A stretch of 64,000 nucleotides of DNA from Puniceibacterium sp. IMCC21224 (GCF_001038505.1 NZ_LDPY01000001.1:2914001-2978000); one strand, 5' to 3'. Shown: positions 29,702 through 38,693, counted from the first letter of the stretch. The notes: a model not told the origin generated them from the letters alone. Made by a program: numbers and translations.

Positions 29702-29908
29702 ATGCCGACGGGCACCGTGAAATGGTTCAACACCACCAAAGGGTACGGATTTATCGCACCCGAAAGCGGCGGAAAAGATGTGTTTGTACACATTTCCGCC
29801 GTCGAACGCTCGGGCCTGACTGGCCTCGCGGACAATCAAAAGGTCAGCTATGAATTACAAGAGGGCCGTGATGGTCGCGAAATGGCGTCGGACCTGAAAC
29901 CGCTCTGA
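29702..29908 (+). CDS. Cold-shock domain protein
   Basis: 68 residues. Standard CSD with GTVKWFNTTKGYGFI (RNP-1) and DVFVHISAV (RNP-2), binding single-stranded RNA and DNA in the cytoplasm. Start ATG 29702 is preceded by AAGGAG. A long leader, up to about 220 bases to the divergent ArsC-like gene, is compatible with the regulated 5' leader common to cold-shock genes, but no structure was tested. Could be any of the csp paralogues. Confidence 0.93.
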   Translation: MPTGTVKWFNTTKGYGFIAPESGGKDVFVHISAVERSGLTGLADNQKVSYELQEGRDGREMASDLKPL

Positions 29909-29966
29909 TAGAAACAGCAGCGAAGAACACCCACTCCGGCGGGCCTGTAGCGCGCCGGACACAGGG

Positions 29967-30872
29967 CTATGCTGACTGCAATTTTATCGCCTCTTCACGG
30001 GCAAAGCGGATCAGATCGCGGACATAGCCCTTTTCCACATCGGCCGTGCGCGTCGCGGCATAGAGTCTGCGTGTCACCCCATTGGCGGTCAGCGGTCGGG
30101 TTACATAGTCCGAACTGTATTTGACCTCGCGCACCACCCAGTCCGGCAGCACCGCGACACCGCGATTGCTGGCCACCAACAGCAGGATCACAGCCGTCAG
30201 TTCGACCTGCCGAATGCTGGCCGGTTCGACCTTGGCAGGGGTCAGCACCTGACTGAACACATCCAGGCGCGACCGGTCCACCGGATAGGTGATCAGCGTC
30301 TGACCGCGAAAATCCTCGGCCTCGATATAGGGTTTGACAGCGAGCGGATGCGTCCCCGCAGCAACAAACACGGCATTGTAGTCAAACAGTTCGGTAAACG
30401 TGACACCCGGCAAGGTTTCCGGATCGGACGAGACAACCAGATCCACCTCTTCCTTCAGCAGTGCGGGCAGCGCGTCAAAGGCAAGTCCGGGCCGGATGTC
30501 CACATCGACATCGCCCCAGCTTTTGCGAAACATTTCCAGCACCGGAAACAACCACTCAAAACAGGCGTGGCATTCGATCGCGATATGCATCCGCCCGGTT
30601 GACCCCGCGCGCAGCCCGCTGAATTCGTCCTGCAACGCCTCGACCTGCGGCAGCACCTGCTCGGCCAGCCGCAACAGGCGCATCCCCGCTGCCGACAGGG
30701 TCATCGGCTTGGATCTGCGCACGAACAACTCGACCCCGGCCTGATCCTCAAGCCCCTTGATCTGATGACTCAGCGCGCTCTGCGTGATGTTGAGCTGCTC
30801 AGCGGCCCGCGCCACGCCACCCGCCTGGTAGATCGCCTTGATGGTGCGCAGATGGCGGAATTCGATATGCAT
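29967..30872 (-). CDS. metR: LysR-type regulator MetR
   Basis: 301 residues. N-terminal winged HTH (HIEFRHLRTIKAIYQAGG, then LNITQSALSHQIKGLE) and a LysR effector domain. The segment IAIECHACFEWLFP and the later YPVDRSRLDVF are close to the corresponding parts of E. coli MetR, which uses homocysteine as co-regulator to control met genes. It diverges from metF, 98 bases apart, which is the classic arrangement and supports the name. I start at the ATG 30870-30872 (MHIEFRH). Autoregulation from the shared promoter is expected. Confidence 0.88.
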   Translation of the reverse strand: MHIEFRHLRTIKAIYQAGGVARAAEQLNITQSALSHQIKGLEDQAGVELFVRRSKPMTLSAAGMRLLRLAEQVLPQVEALQDEFSGLRAGSTGRMHIAIECHACFEWLFPVLEMFRKSWGDVDVDIRPGLAFDALPALLKEEVDLVVSSDPETLPGVTFTELFDYNAVFVAAGTHPLAVKPYIEAEDFRGQTLITYPVDRSRLDVFSQVLTPAKVEPASIRQVELTAVILLLVASNRGVAVLPDWVVREVKYSSDYVTRPLTANGVTRRLYAATRTADVEKGYVRDLIRFAREEAIKLQSA

Positions 30873-30970
30873 TCCTGGCGCTCGCCTCATGTTAGTGATG
30901 AAAATTATGAGTTTGTCTCACAAAGCCAGACATGCGACAAGGCCCCAACACCGCATTGAGGATAGCCGCC

Positions 30971-31837
30971 ATGACCCGCCCAGAAGTCTCGTTCGAATTC
31001 TTTCCGCCCAAGAATATCGAAGCCACGTTCCGCCTCTGGGATACTGTCAATGTGCTGGCCCCTCTGGCGCCGCGCTTTGTTTCGGTCACATACGGCGCTG
31101 GCGGCACAACCCGCGACCTGACCCGCGACGTGGTCGCCACCCTGCACAAACATTCCGGCCTGCGCACGGCGGCGCATCTGACCTGTGTGGACGCCACGCG
31201 TGAGGAAACGCTGCAAATCGCGCGCGACTTTGCCGCAGCCGGCGTCACGGACATCGTTGCGCTGCGCGGCGACCCGCCCAAAGGCGCGAACGGATTTGCG
31301 CCGCATCCTGACGGGTTCAACAGCTCGGTTGAGCTGATCGAGGCGCTCAACGACGCTGGTGATTTCACCATCCGCGTTGGTGCCTACCCTGACAAGCACC
31401 CCGAAGCGCCCAACGCCACGGCGGATGTCGACTATCTCAAACGCAAGCTCGACGCTGGTGCGGACGAGGCGTTGACCCAGTTCTTTTTCGAGGCAGACAC
31501 CTTCTTTCGCTTCCGCGATGCCTGCGCCAAGGCCGGGATCGACAAACCCATCGTGCCGGGCATCTTCCCGATCGAGAACTGGAAAGGCGCACGCCGCTTT
31601 GCCGAGTCCTGCGGCACCCATATCCCCGCCTGGGTCATCGACGCCTTTGAAACCGCCACCCGCGATGGACGTGAAGATCTGCTGGCCACGGCCATCTGCA
31701 CCGAGCTCTGCTCAGATCTGCTCGACGGCGGCGTGGAGAACCTGCATTTCTACACGCTGAACCGCCCGGAACTGACTCGCGACGTGTGTTTTGCCCTTGG
31801 CATCACACCAGCGGTCAAACTCGAAAATGTAGCCTGA
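30971..31837 (+). CDS. metF: Methylenetetrahydrofolate reductase MetF
   Basis: 288 residues. MetF reduces 5,10-methylene-THF to 5-methyl-THF with FAD, feeding methionine synthesis. TIM-barrel protein with VSFEFFPPK at the start (catalytic Glu), the FVSVTYGAGG flavin/folate segment, IVALRGDPP, the FTIRVGAYPDKHPEA segment and ITQFFFEAD-like QFFFEADTFF. All are intact. Start ATG 30971 with GAGG at good distance. It diverges from metR. No SAM-riboswitch-like fold was seen in the 98-base spacer. Confidence 0.95.
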   Translation: MTRPEVSFEFFPPKNIEATFRLWDTVNVLAPLAPRFVSVTYGAGGTTRDLTRDVVATLHKHSGLRTAAHLTCVDATREETLQIARDFAAAGVTDIVALRGDPPKGANGFAPHPDGFNSSVELIEALNDAGDFTIRVGAYPDKHPEAPNATADVDYLKRKLDAGADEALTQFFFEADTFFRFRDACAKAGIDKPIVPGIFPIENWKGARRFAESCGTHIPAWVIDAFETATRDGREDLLATAICTELCSDLLDGGVENLHFYTLNRPELTRDVCFALGITPAVKLENVA

Positions 31838-31997
31838 ACCCTATCGTTGCGCGCCTAGCAGTTGCGCCTGCGGCACCACTGCCAATAACAGTGTCAAAGT
31901 CGGTTTTCGACACCTTGCAACAGCGGCCAAAGTGTTGGAACTTGCACAGAAAAAGGGCGTTGTGATCAACGTCGATTTCTGGCGCAAGGACACTGGT

Positions 31998-32978
31998 ATG
32001 CGGGTCGCTCTCAATGGATTTGGACGGATCGGGCGCACCGTGTTGCGCCAGTTGTTGTGCGCCCCCGGGCACGCCGATATCACCGTTGCGCTGATCAACG
32101 ACATCGCGCCGCTCGACAGTTGTGCCTATCTGTTTCGTTATGATTCGGTGTTTGGCCCCTATCCCGGCACGGTCACGATGCGGGACGCCGCACTTGAGAT
32201 CGACGGCCAGACCATTCCCGTCAGTCATTCCCGCGATCTGAGCACGCTTGATCTGACGGACATCGACGTCCTGATGGATTGCACCGGCACGATCAGCACG
32301 TTGACCCACGCTCGCCTCGGGCTGGATGCGGGCGCGCGCAACGTGCTGATCTCGGGCCCCTGTGATGAGGCCGAGCGCACAATTGTGCTGGGCGCGAATG
32401 ACGAGACATTGGGCGACGCAAGGATCGTCTCGAATGCGTCCTGCACCACCAACGCGCTGGCGCCGTTGCTGCGGGCGATACATGACAGCTGTGGGATCAC
32501 ACAGGGCCACATGACGACAATCCACTGCTACACCGGCAGTCAGCCGATGGTCGACGCGCCGCGCGGCGATTTTGCCCGCAGCCGGGCAGGCGCTGTGTCG
32601 ATGGTCCCGACCACAACCAGCGCCACACGCCTGATCGACACCGTGGTGCCTGCACTGGCGGGACGCATCACCGGGGCGGCGGTTCGGGTGCCCGTCATCA
32701 GCGTGTCGGCCGTGGACGCCGTCCTGACGCTGAAAACCCTGCCGGATATCCCCTTTGCCGACCACCTGCGAAATTTGGCCAACGCATCGCCGGTTCTGGG
32801 CATCACCGAAGATCCGACCGTTTCAACCGACCTGCGGGCGCGCCCGGAATCGCTGGTCATCGCACTTCCCGAAACCATCGTTCAGGGGCATCAGGTGCGG
32901 GTCTTTGGCTGGTATGATAATGAATGGGGCTTTTCCGCGCGGATGATCGACATGGCACGGCGCATGGCAGCGCGTTGA
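31998..32978 (+). CDS. Glyceraldehyde-3-phosphate dehydrogenase family protein
   Basis: 326 residues. NAD-binding start VALNGFGRIGRTVLRQL, catalytic Cys in NASCTTNALAP (Cys 149), catalytic His in TTIHCYTG (His 176), and WYDNEWGFSARMIDM at the end: the complete GAPDH framework. The usual SCTTNCLAP is replaced by SCTTNALAP, and the sugar-phosphate region differs somewhat from common Gap, so it may be erythrose-4-phosphate dehydrogenase or a divergent Gap paralogue. Start ATG 31998 has AAGGAC upstream. No glycolytic genes are next to it. Confidence 0.88.
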   Translation: MRVALNGFGRIGRTVLRQLLCAPGHADITVALINDIAPLDSCAYLFRYDSVFGPYPGTVTMRDAALEIDGQTIPVSHSRDLSTLDLTDIDVLMDCTGTISTLTHARLGLDAGARNVLISGPCDEAERTIVLGANDETLGDARIVSNASCTTNALAPLLRAIHDSCGITQGHMTTIHCYTGSQPMVDAPRGDFARSRAGAVSMVPTTTSATRLIDTVVPALAGRITGAAVRVPVISVSAVDAVLTLKTLPDIPFADHLRNLANASPVLGITEDPTVSTDLRARPESLVIALPETIVQGHQVRVFGWYDNEWGFSARMIDMARRMAAR

Positions 32979-33084
32979 GCGCAGTTGTCCCGACACGGAA
33001 ACATACCAGTGCATCAAAGGCATTTGGCAAAAATCAAAGTCGTGGTATTCTGCAGCTCTGTCATTGCCAGCCGGGAATGCCGCG

Positions 33085-34272
33085 ATGTCCCAGAACACCC
33101 TGCCCCAGAAGACAACAACACTCATGGTCGGCACGACCAAAGGCGCTTTCTTGCTCACCTCTGACAGTGACCGCATCAAATGGTCCGTGGCCGGGCCCTT
33201 TTGTGACGGTTGGCCGATCAACCACATGGCCGCTGATACGACTGTCGGCACATACTGGGCCGCAGGCGGCGGCGAATGGCCGGGGGCTGGCGTGTGGCGG
33301 TCGGACAATGGCACCGACTGGACACTAAGCAAGCTGGCCAACGGTAAATTCGATGCACTCTTGCGAGACGATCCCGCCTTGGCTGCCGAATTCGGGATGG
33401 AGCCCGCCCCGCCCGCGCCCTTTACCGGAGAGATCGACGCCCTGTGGTCGCTCGCCCATGTCGGCGACACGCTCTTTGCCGGGGCCAAGCCTGCCGCGCT
33501 CTATGCCAGCCACGATGGCGGCGACACATGGGACAAGGTCCCATCACTCAGCGATCACCCCTCGGCGGACAGTTGGGAGCCGGGAGGTGCGGGGCTGACG
33601 CTGCATACAATCGTCACAGCAGCGGATACGCCCGAAAAGATGTGGGTTGGTATTTCCGCCGCCGGTGTCTTTGCCACCGAGGATGGCGGCAAGACCTGGG
33701 AGCGGCGCAACCGACGTGACAATCAGGGCAATGCGCCAGAACATGACCACGGTGGCACGCCCGGTGCCTGCGGCCACGAGGTTGGCCATTGCGTCCACAA
33801 CATGGTTCGCGCAGCCCCCGGAACCGGTGCGGCGGGCGATCTGTTGTACCAACAAAATCACCACGGTGTATTTCGCAGCCCCGATGGCGGGCGCAGTTGG
33901 AGCGAGATCAGTGCTGGCCTGCCCTCGACCTTTGGGTTTCCCATCGCTGTACATCCGCGCGATCCGGCGACGCTGTGGGTGCTGCCGCTGAATGGCGACA
34001 TGGCGGGGCGCTATCCGCCCGACGCCTCGGCGGCAGTGTGGATGTCACGCGACGGCGGCGACACATGGAGCGCGCGGCGCGACGGATTGCCCGCCCGGAA
34101 CTGTTTTTTCACTGTGCTGCGACAAGCCATGACAACCGACCGTGCGGAGTCGGTCGGGGTCTATTTTGGCACCAACAGCGGATCAGTCTTTGCCAGCACA
34201 GACTCGGGTGAAACCTGGCGCGAAGTCGCCCGCCACCTGCCCACCGTCCTGTGTGTCGAAGCGCTGACCTAG
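33085..34272 (+). CDS. Asp-box (BNR) repeat beta-propeller protein
   Basis: 395 residues. Five Asp-box motifs of the form S-x-D-x-G-x-x-W are visible: HDGGDTWDK, EDGGKTWER, PDGGRSWSE, RDGGDTWSA, TDSGETWRE, spread from about residue 140 to the C-terminus. This implies a sialidase-like beta-propeller, perhaps a WD40/YVTN/BNR-like binding or exo-sialidase-type protein. No signal peptide. The start at 33085 is an ATG; a TTG 7 codons upstream is less likely. Tail-to-tail with RidA, with stops overlapping by 4 bases. Confidence 0.78.
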   Translation: MSQNTLPQKTTTLMVGTTKGAFLLTSDSDRIKWSVAGPFCDGWPINHMAADTTVGTYWAAGGGEWPGAGVWRSDNGTDWTLSKLANGKFDALLRDDPALAAEFGMEPAPPAPFTGEIDALWSLAHVGDTLFAGAKPAALYASHDGGDTWDKVPSLSDHPSADSWEPGGAGLTLHTIVTAADTPEKMWVGISAAGVFATEDGGKTWERRNRRDNQGNAPEHDHGGTPGACGHEVGHCVHNMVRAAPGTGAAGDLLYQQNHHGVFRSPDGGRSWSEISAGLPSTFGFPIAVHPRDPATLWVLPLNGDMAGRYPPDASAAVWMSRDGGDTWSARRDGLPARNCFFTVLRQAMTTDRAESVGVYFGTNSGSVFASTDSGETWREVARHLPTVLCVEALT

Positions 34273-34676
34273 CGCGTCGGCACTGGCAGTTTGGCGGTGG
34301 CCTCGATCTCGACCAGCGCCAGATCTTCGATCAATGCGGCCACAACCACCATGGTCATCGCGGGAAAGTGCCGCCCCAGCACGCGCTGATAGGCTTTGCC
34401 CACTTGAGCCTGTTGGGCCAGATACTCTTTTTTGTCAGTCACATACCAGGTCAGTCGCAGGATGTCCGACGCCTGACCGCCCGCTGCCTCAACCACACTC
34501 AGGATGTTGCGCAGCGCCTGTTCCATCTGGCCGATGAAATCCGTCGCTTCGAACACCTGATCTGCGGTCCAGCCGATCTGTCCCCCGACAAAAAGCGTAC
34601 CGTCCGCAGCCAACATGCCGTTGGCATAGCCCCTGGCCGGGGCCCAGCCCTCGGGGTGAATGATCTGGTGGGTCAT
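34269..34676 (-). CDS. RidA family enamine/imine deaminase
   Basis: 135 residues. RidA proteins hydrolyse reactive enamines or imines to carbonyl and ammonia. The pattern FVGGQIGWTADQVFEATDFIGQMEQALRNI, then SDILRLTWYVTDKKEYLA and MVVVAALIEDLALVEIEATA is RidA-like, with the active-site region present (an Arg near RLTWYVT) and the Glu near IEIEATA-type EIEATA. Start ATG 34674-34676 overlaps the thioesterase stop as ATGA, so it is the last gene of the aminobenzoyl-CoA operon. Its place suggests it clears the nitrogen of an enamine intermediate of that pathway; this is inference. Confidence 0.88.
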   Translation of the reverse strand: MTHQIIHPEGWAPARGYANGMLAADGTLFVGGQIGWTADQVFEATDFIGQMEQALRNILSVVEAAGGQASDILRLTWYVTDKKEYLAQQAQVGKAYQRVLGRHFPAMTMVVVAALIEDLALVEIEATAKLPVPTR

Positions 34677-35080
34677 GGGGTTCCTCCGGTCGTTTGGGTC
34701 AGTCTTGTGCGCAGCGTATCCGGCCAGGGCATGGGCCGCCCCTGCGCATCCACATTTACAAGGGTTGATTGTGCGGTCAGGCGCGGCGCGCCCTCACATG
34801 TCACGACAAAATCGAGCGCCAGAGACGTCCGCCCCGGCGCCGCCGCTTTCAGCGTGAAATCCAGCATGTCGCCATGGCGTGACGGACGTTGGAAACTGGC
34901 TGAGATTTGCGCCGTCGGCACAGCGCCTTGCTTGTGCAGCACCTCGAACGGCCATCCGAGCGCCACGTCAAAGAACGCCTCGATACAGTCATTGATCATC
35001 TCGAAATAGCGCGGATAAAAGACGATCCCCGCCGGGTCACAATGCTTGAACAGCACCTTTTGCCGATGTCGAAATATCAT
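34673..35080 (-). CDS. 4-hydroxybenzoyl-CoA thioesterase family protein
   Basis: 135 residues, hot-dog fold. HCDPAGIVFYPRYFEMINDCIEAFFD has the Asp and the following helix expected for the 4HBT-type acyl-CoA thioesterases, and the FQRPSRHGDMLDFTLKA segment supports it. In CoA-dependent aromatic catabolic operons such enzymes release free acid or CoA from dead-end thioesters. Begins 6 bases downstream of the FMO-like stop and overlaps ridA by 4 bases. Confidence 0.88.
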   Translation of the reverse strand: MIFRHRQKVLFKHCDPAGIVFYPRYFEMINDCIEAFFDVALGWPFEVLHKQGAVPTAQISASFQRPSRHGDMLDFTLKAAAPGRTSLALDFVVTCEGAPRLTAQSTLVNVDAQGRPMPWPDTLRTRLTQTTGGTP

Positions 35081-35086
35081 ACCACC

Positions 35087-36574
35087 CTACCCCGCATGAT
35101 ATTGCGGCGCAGACCCAAGGAACGTCCCGTACGAGGCCGCATCTGGATAGCTGAACTGTTCAGCCAGCGGGTTGTCCCGCTTTCGTTTCGTTGCGCCTAT
35201 ATCGGCCAGCACCTCGTCGAAATGCTTGAAATGAAACGGGGCGGAACACAGCCCGCCATACACCTGCGCCGCGGGGCGTTCGTTGCGCCGCCAGTTCAGC
35301 ATCATCTCGATATTGCTACGCATGTCCGCATCCGAGGGCTGATTTGCAAGCTGACCATCGGCATAGCGCACCAGCCAGTTGGCGATCATCTCGGCCGACA
35401 GCACGGTACAGAAGCTGGAGTTGAAACCAACAAAGCCCATGTCCGGCAGATCCGGGTTCACCGACAGGCGATAGACGCGGTACTGTCCGTCCGGGGCGAT
35501 CAGCTTGGCGCGGTATGCCTCGGGGATCATCGGCACACCCAGCTTCCAGCCCACGGCCAGTGCCGCCACGTCGCAGGGGACTGTGTCGCCCGTACTCAGG
35601 ACCACCTGGCCGGGCTCGTAGTGATCAAAGGTGCCACGCACCGGCCGGATCGTACCAGCCTTGAACGCCTCGAACAGCCCGGGTGTGACGATGGGGACGG
35701 AACACGAGACGGTCTTTTCGATCGGCTCATCCGGCACCATGTCCCATTTCTTCAGGCCCAGTTGTGTCTTGAGCAATGCTTCAAGACCACGGAAATTGGC
35801 CCAGACCAGCGGCTTGAGGATCGCGGCCACCACACGCTGTACCGGCCCCTTGCCCCACTGGTTGAACTGCTGTTCCTGCGCACGCATGTAGAGCAGCCGT
35901 TTAAAGTTGATACCGCCGACGAAATAGGGGATCCGCCAGACGTTTTCGCGATAGACCATGGTGACGGATTTGGCACCGTTCTTTGACGCATTCACTGCCA
36001 GATCGGTGGCGGATTTTGACCCACCCAAAACGACGACATCCTTGCCCTGCGCAAGATCAGGATCAGTATAATCCGACGAATGCACAATGCGCCCGCCATG
36101 GGCGACAAAATTGTCCTGACCAGGGAATTCCAGAATGTTCTTGTCGGAAAACTGTCCGGTGCAGACGGCAACAAAGTCGAAACCCTCGTGCCGCTGGTGC
36201 CCAGCCTCGTCAATCGTCAGGGTCCAGCCTGATTTGCCATCGGCGCGCCGGTCCATCGTCACCACATTGGTGTTCAGGCGAAACAGTCGCGCCAGATCAT
36301 GCCTGTCCGCGTAGCTGTGCAGATAGGCATGAACCTGCGGCCCCTTGGGCCATTCCGGGTAGTCCTCCGGCATCGCCAGATCGGTAAAGCGGTACAGCTC
36401 TTTGGGCGATTGCGTCTGCACATCGGGATAGGACCGGGACAATTCCCAGACGCCGCCGAAATCATGGCTGCGCTCGAATCCGACAACGCGGTGGCCGCGT
36501 TCATCAAAGGCCTTGGCGGCGGCCAGTCCACTGACCCCGCCACCGACCACTGCAACCTTCTTGCGTTCAACCAT
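35087..36574 (-). CDS. Flavin-containing monooxygenase-like protein
   Basis: 495 residues. N-terminal FAD loop VAVVGGGVSGLAAAKAF (GGGVSG at 11-16) with FERSHDFGGVW, and a second Rossmann loop VVVLGGSKSATDLAV. Between them, HGGRIVHSSDY fits the GxxxHxxx(Y/F) part of the FMO/BVMO fingerprint, but the usual leading Phe is His, so the match is partial. It could hydroxylate or Baeyer-Villiger oxidise a ring intermediate; the substrate is not determined. Begins 11 bases downstream of the cupin gene. Not present in the described Azoarcus-type clusters as far as I know, so its role here is open. Confidence 0.85.
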   Translation of the reverse strand: MVERKKVAVVGGGVSGLAAAKAFDERGHRVVGFERSHDFGGVWELSRSYPDVQTQSPKELYRFTDLAMPEDYPEWPKGPQVHAYLHSYADRHDLARLFRLNTNVVTMDRRADGKSGWTLTIDEAGHQRHEGFDFVAVCTGQFSDKNILEFPGQDNFVAHGGRIVHSSDYTDPDLAQGKDVVVLGGSKSATDLAVNASKNGAKSVTMVYRENVWRIPYFVGGINFKRLLYMRAQEQQFNQWGKGPVQRVVAAILKPLVWANFRGLEALLKTQLGLKKWDMVPDEPIEKTVSCSVPIVTPGLFEAFKAGTIRPVRGTFDHYEPGQVVLSTGDTVPCDVAALAVGWKLGVPMIPEAYRAKLIAPDGQYRVYRLSVNPDLPDMGFVGFNSSFCTVLSAEMIANWLVRYADGQLANQPSDADMRSNIEMMLNWRRNERPAAQVYGGLCSAPFHFKHFDEVLADIGATKRKRDNPLAEQFSYPDAASYGTFLGSAPQYHAG

Positions 36575-36585
36575 GATTTTGCTCC

Positions 36586-37032
36586 TTAGGCCGCGTCGGG
36601 GGGCGGCAGGAAATCGACCTCGTGTTCGGCCGAGATGCGCACCAGTTCGGCAGGATCAGTCACGCCGTCCAGCGCACCAAACAAGTCAAAAATCTTGCGC
36701 GAAGGGGCGACGCCGAAAACGCAGGTCGCCTCGGCCCCTGACCGGTTAAAGATGCCATGCGCAATGCCCATCGGCATGCGAACCGTATCACCGGGACCGG
36801 CCTTGTGAAGGTCACCGCCAAATTCGATCTCAAGGTTGCCGGTCAACATGACGATCCATTCGTCCTGTGTCGGGTGGATATGCGGCGGCACAAAGGTCCC
36901 GTCGGGCACCACTGCGTGCCAGATCATCACATTGGGTGTGTGCAGTTTGGGCGTATAGGTATGGCCCACCACGTTCCAGGCCTTGCCGCCCAGCGCATCA
37001 GCGGCGGGGGTCACTCCGGGGTTTTGTGTCAT
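36586..37032 (-). CDS. Single-domain cupin (paralogue of the cupin at 51.0 kb)
   Basis: 148 residues. Cupin motif 1 VPPHIHPTQDEWIVMLTGNL holds His, His, and Glu metal ligands, and motif 2 MPMGIAHGIFN holds the fourth His. The C-terminal VAPSRKIFDLFGALDGVTDPAELV and EHEVDFLPPP are shared with the cupin at 51024-51479. Function unknown: dioxygenase, isomerase or binding protein are all possible. I place the start at 37030-37032 because AAGGAG lies 7 bases before it; a start two codons up overlaps the ligase stop as ATGA. Confidence 0.82.
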   Translation of the reverse strand: MTQNPGVTPAADALGGKAWNVVGHTYTPKLHTPNVMIWHAVVPDGTFVPPHIHPTQDEWIVMLTGNLEIEFGGDLHKAGPGDTVRMPMGIAHGIFNRSGAEATCVFGVAPSRKIFDLFGALDGVTDPAELVRISAEHEVDFLPPPDAA

Positions 37033-37034
37033 GG

Positions 37035-38693
37035 TCATTCTCCTTGTTGAGTTGCGGATGATCGGGCATCCGTCTGGTTTTTCAGTAAAAATCTTTGAAT
37101 CTTGCCGGTCTGTGTCTTGGGCAGAGCCGGTGTGAATTTGACCGAGCGTGGATATTTGAACGGCGCGATCACCGCCTTGACGTGATCCTGCAACAGTTTC
37201 GCGGTGGCGTCATCCGCGACAATACCGTCGATCAGCACCACATGCGCCTCGACGATCATGCCGCGCGCCTCGTCCGGGACACCGATGACAGCGCATTCCG
37301 ACACCACCTCATGCGCCAGCAGCGCGGCCTCGACCTCGGGTCCGGCGATATTGTAGCCCGAAGACACGATCATATCGTCGTTGCGGGCGGCAAAATGCAG
37401 ATAGCCATCGTCGTCCATCACGAAGGCGTCGCCGGTGATGTTCCAGCCGTCCAGCACATAGCCCTGTTGCCGATCATCGGCGAGGTAACGACACCCCGTC
37501 GGGCCCCGCACCGCCAGTCGGCCTACAGTGCCGCGCGCCACCTCTGCGCCTGCGTCGTCGATCACCTTGGCCTCGTAGCCGCGCACAGGCTTTCCGGTAC
37601 AGGCCGGGCGGTGATCGTCGAACCGGTTCGAGACAAAGATATGCAGCATTTCGGTCGCGCCGATCCCGTCAAGCATCGGCTTGCCGGTCTTTGCCTTCCA
37701 TGCATCGTAGACCGGCGCGGGCAGAGTTTCGCCCGCCGAAACGGCCGCGCGGAGCGACGACAGATCCGCCCCCTCCTCCATCGCCTGCAACATCACCCGG
37801 TAGGCAGTCGGCGCGGTAAAGCAGATTGTGGCGCGATATTTCTGGATGATCTCGATCATGTTCGGCGGAGAGGCATTTTCCAGCAACGTCGCCGCCGCCC
37901 CGAACCGCAGCGGAAACACCGCCAGCCCACCAAGGCCAAAGGTAAACGCCAACGGCGGCGATCCGACAAAGATGTCGTCCGGCGTCACCCCCAGCACATC
38001 GGCGGCATAGCCGTCAGCAATGATCATCAGATCACGGTGGAAATGCATCGTCGCCTTGGGTGACCCCGTGGTGCCCGAGGTAAAGCCCAACAGCGCCACA
38101 TCGTCCCGTCCGGTCTGCACCGCGTCAAACAGAACTGATTTCTCCAGCGCCAGCCGATCCAGTTCGGCGTCATGGTTCGACGACCCGTCAAAGCCGACCA
38201 CCGTTTTCAGGAATCCGCTGGTCTTGGCACACAGCGCCAGTTCGTCCATCAACCGCGTGTCACACAAAGCATGGGATATCTGCGCCTTGTCCACAATCGC
38301 TGCCAATTCGCCCGCGCGCAGCATCGGCATGGTGTTGACCACCACCGCGCCCACCTTGGTCGCGGCCAGCCAGCAGGCCACCATTGCAGGATTGTTGGCC
38401 GACCGGATCAGCACCCGGTTGCCCGGCTTCACGCCAAAATCCTCGACCAGAACATGCGCCAGGCGGTTGGTCCAGTCGGCCAACTCCTTGTAGGTGCGCC
38501 GACGCCCGTTGCCGATCAACGCCGTGCGATCACCAAATCCACGCGCGACCATGGCATCGGTCAGCTCGACCCCGGCGTTCAGATGCTCGGGGTAGTCAAA
38601 GCCATCCAGCCGGAAATCGGGCCATTGATCCACGGGTGGCAGGTTGTCCCGCGTATAGCTGTCCACATGTGCCGACGGTCCAAGACTGGTCAT
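37035..38693 (-). CDS. 2-aminobenzoate--CoA ligase-like acyl-CoA synthetase
   Basis: 552 residues. ANL family ligase: P-loop LLGFTSGTTGSPKATMHFH, then GIGATEMLHIF, TGDAFVMDDDGYLHFAARNDDMIVSSGYNIAGPEVEAAL and the C-terminal lysine in PKTQTGKIQRF. Benzoate-CoA ligase-like proteins of this type activate 2-aminobenzoate. Direct evidence of substrate is lacking, but the operon carries the aminobenzoyl-CoA monooxygenase/reductase and tryptophan dioxygenase, so 2-aminobenzoate from kynurenine is the best candidate. Start ATG 38691-38693 overlaps a short upstream ORF as ATGA. Confidence 0.87.
   Translation of the reverse strand: MTSLGPSAHVDSYTRDNLPPVDQWPDFRLDGFDYPEHLNAGVELTDAMVARGFGDRTALIGNGRRRTYKELADWTNRLAHVLVEDFGVKPGNRVLIRSANNPAMVACWLAATKVGAVVVNTMPMLRAGELAAIVDKAQISHALCDTRLMDELALCAKTSGFLKTVVGFDGSSNHDAELDRLALEKSVLFDAVQTGRDDVALLGFTSGTTGSPKATMHFHRDLMIIADGYAADVLGVTPDDIFVGSPPLAFTFGLGGLAVFPLRFGAAATLLENASPPNMIEIIQKYRATICFTAPTAYRVMLQAMEEGADLSSLRAAVSAGETLPAPVYDAWKAKTGKPMLDGIGATEMLHIFVSNRFDDHRPACTGKPVRGYEAKVIDDAGAEVARGTVGRLAVRGPTGCRYLADDRQQGYVLDGWNITGDAFVMDDDGYLHFAARNDDMIVSSGYNIAGPEVEAALLAHEVVSECAVIGVPDEARGMIVEAHVVLIDGIVADDATAKLLQDHVKAVIAPFKYPRSVKFTPALPKTQTGKIQRFLLKNQTDARSSATQQGE

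Noticed and set aside
30899..30910. Possible MetR box TGAAAATTATGA between metR and metF
   Set aside because: Only one half matches the TGAA-N5-TTCA consensus, so it is not counted as a site.
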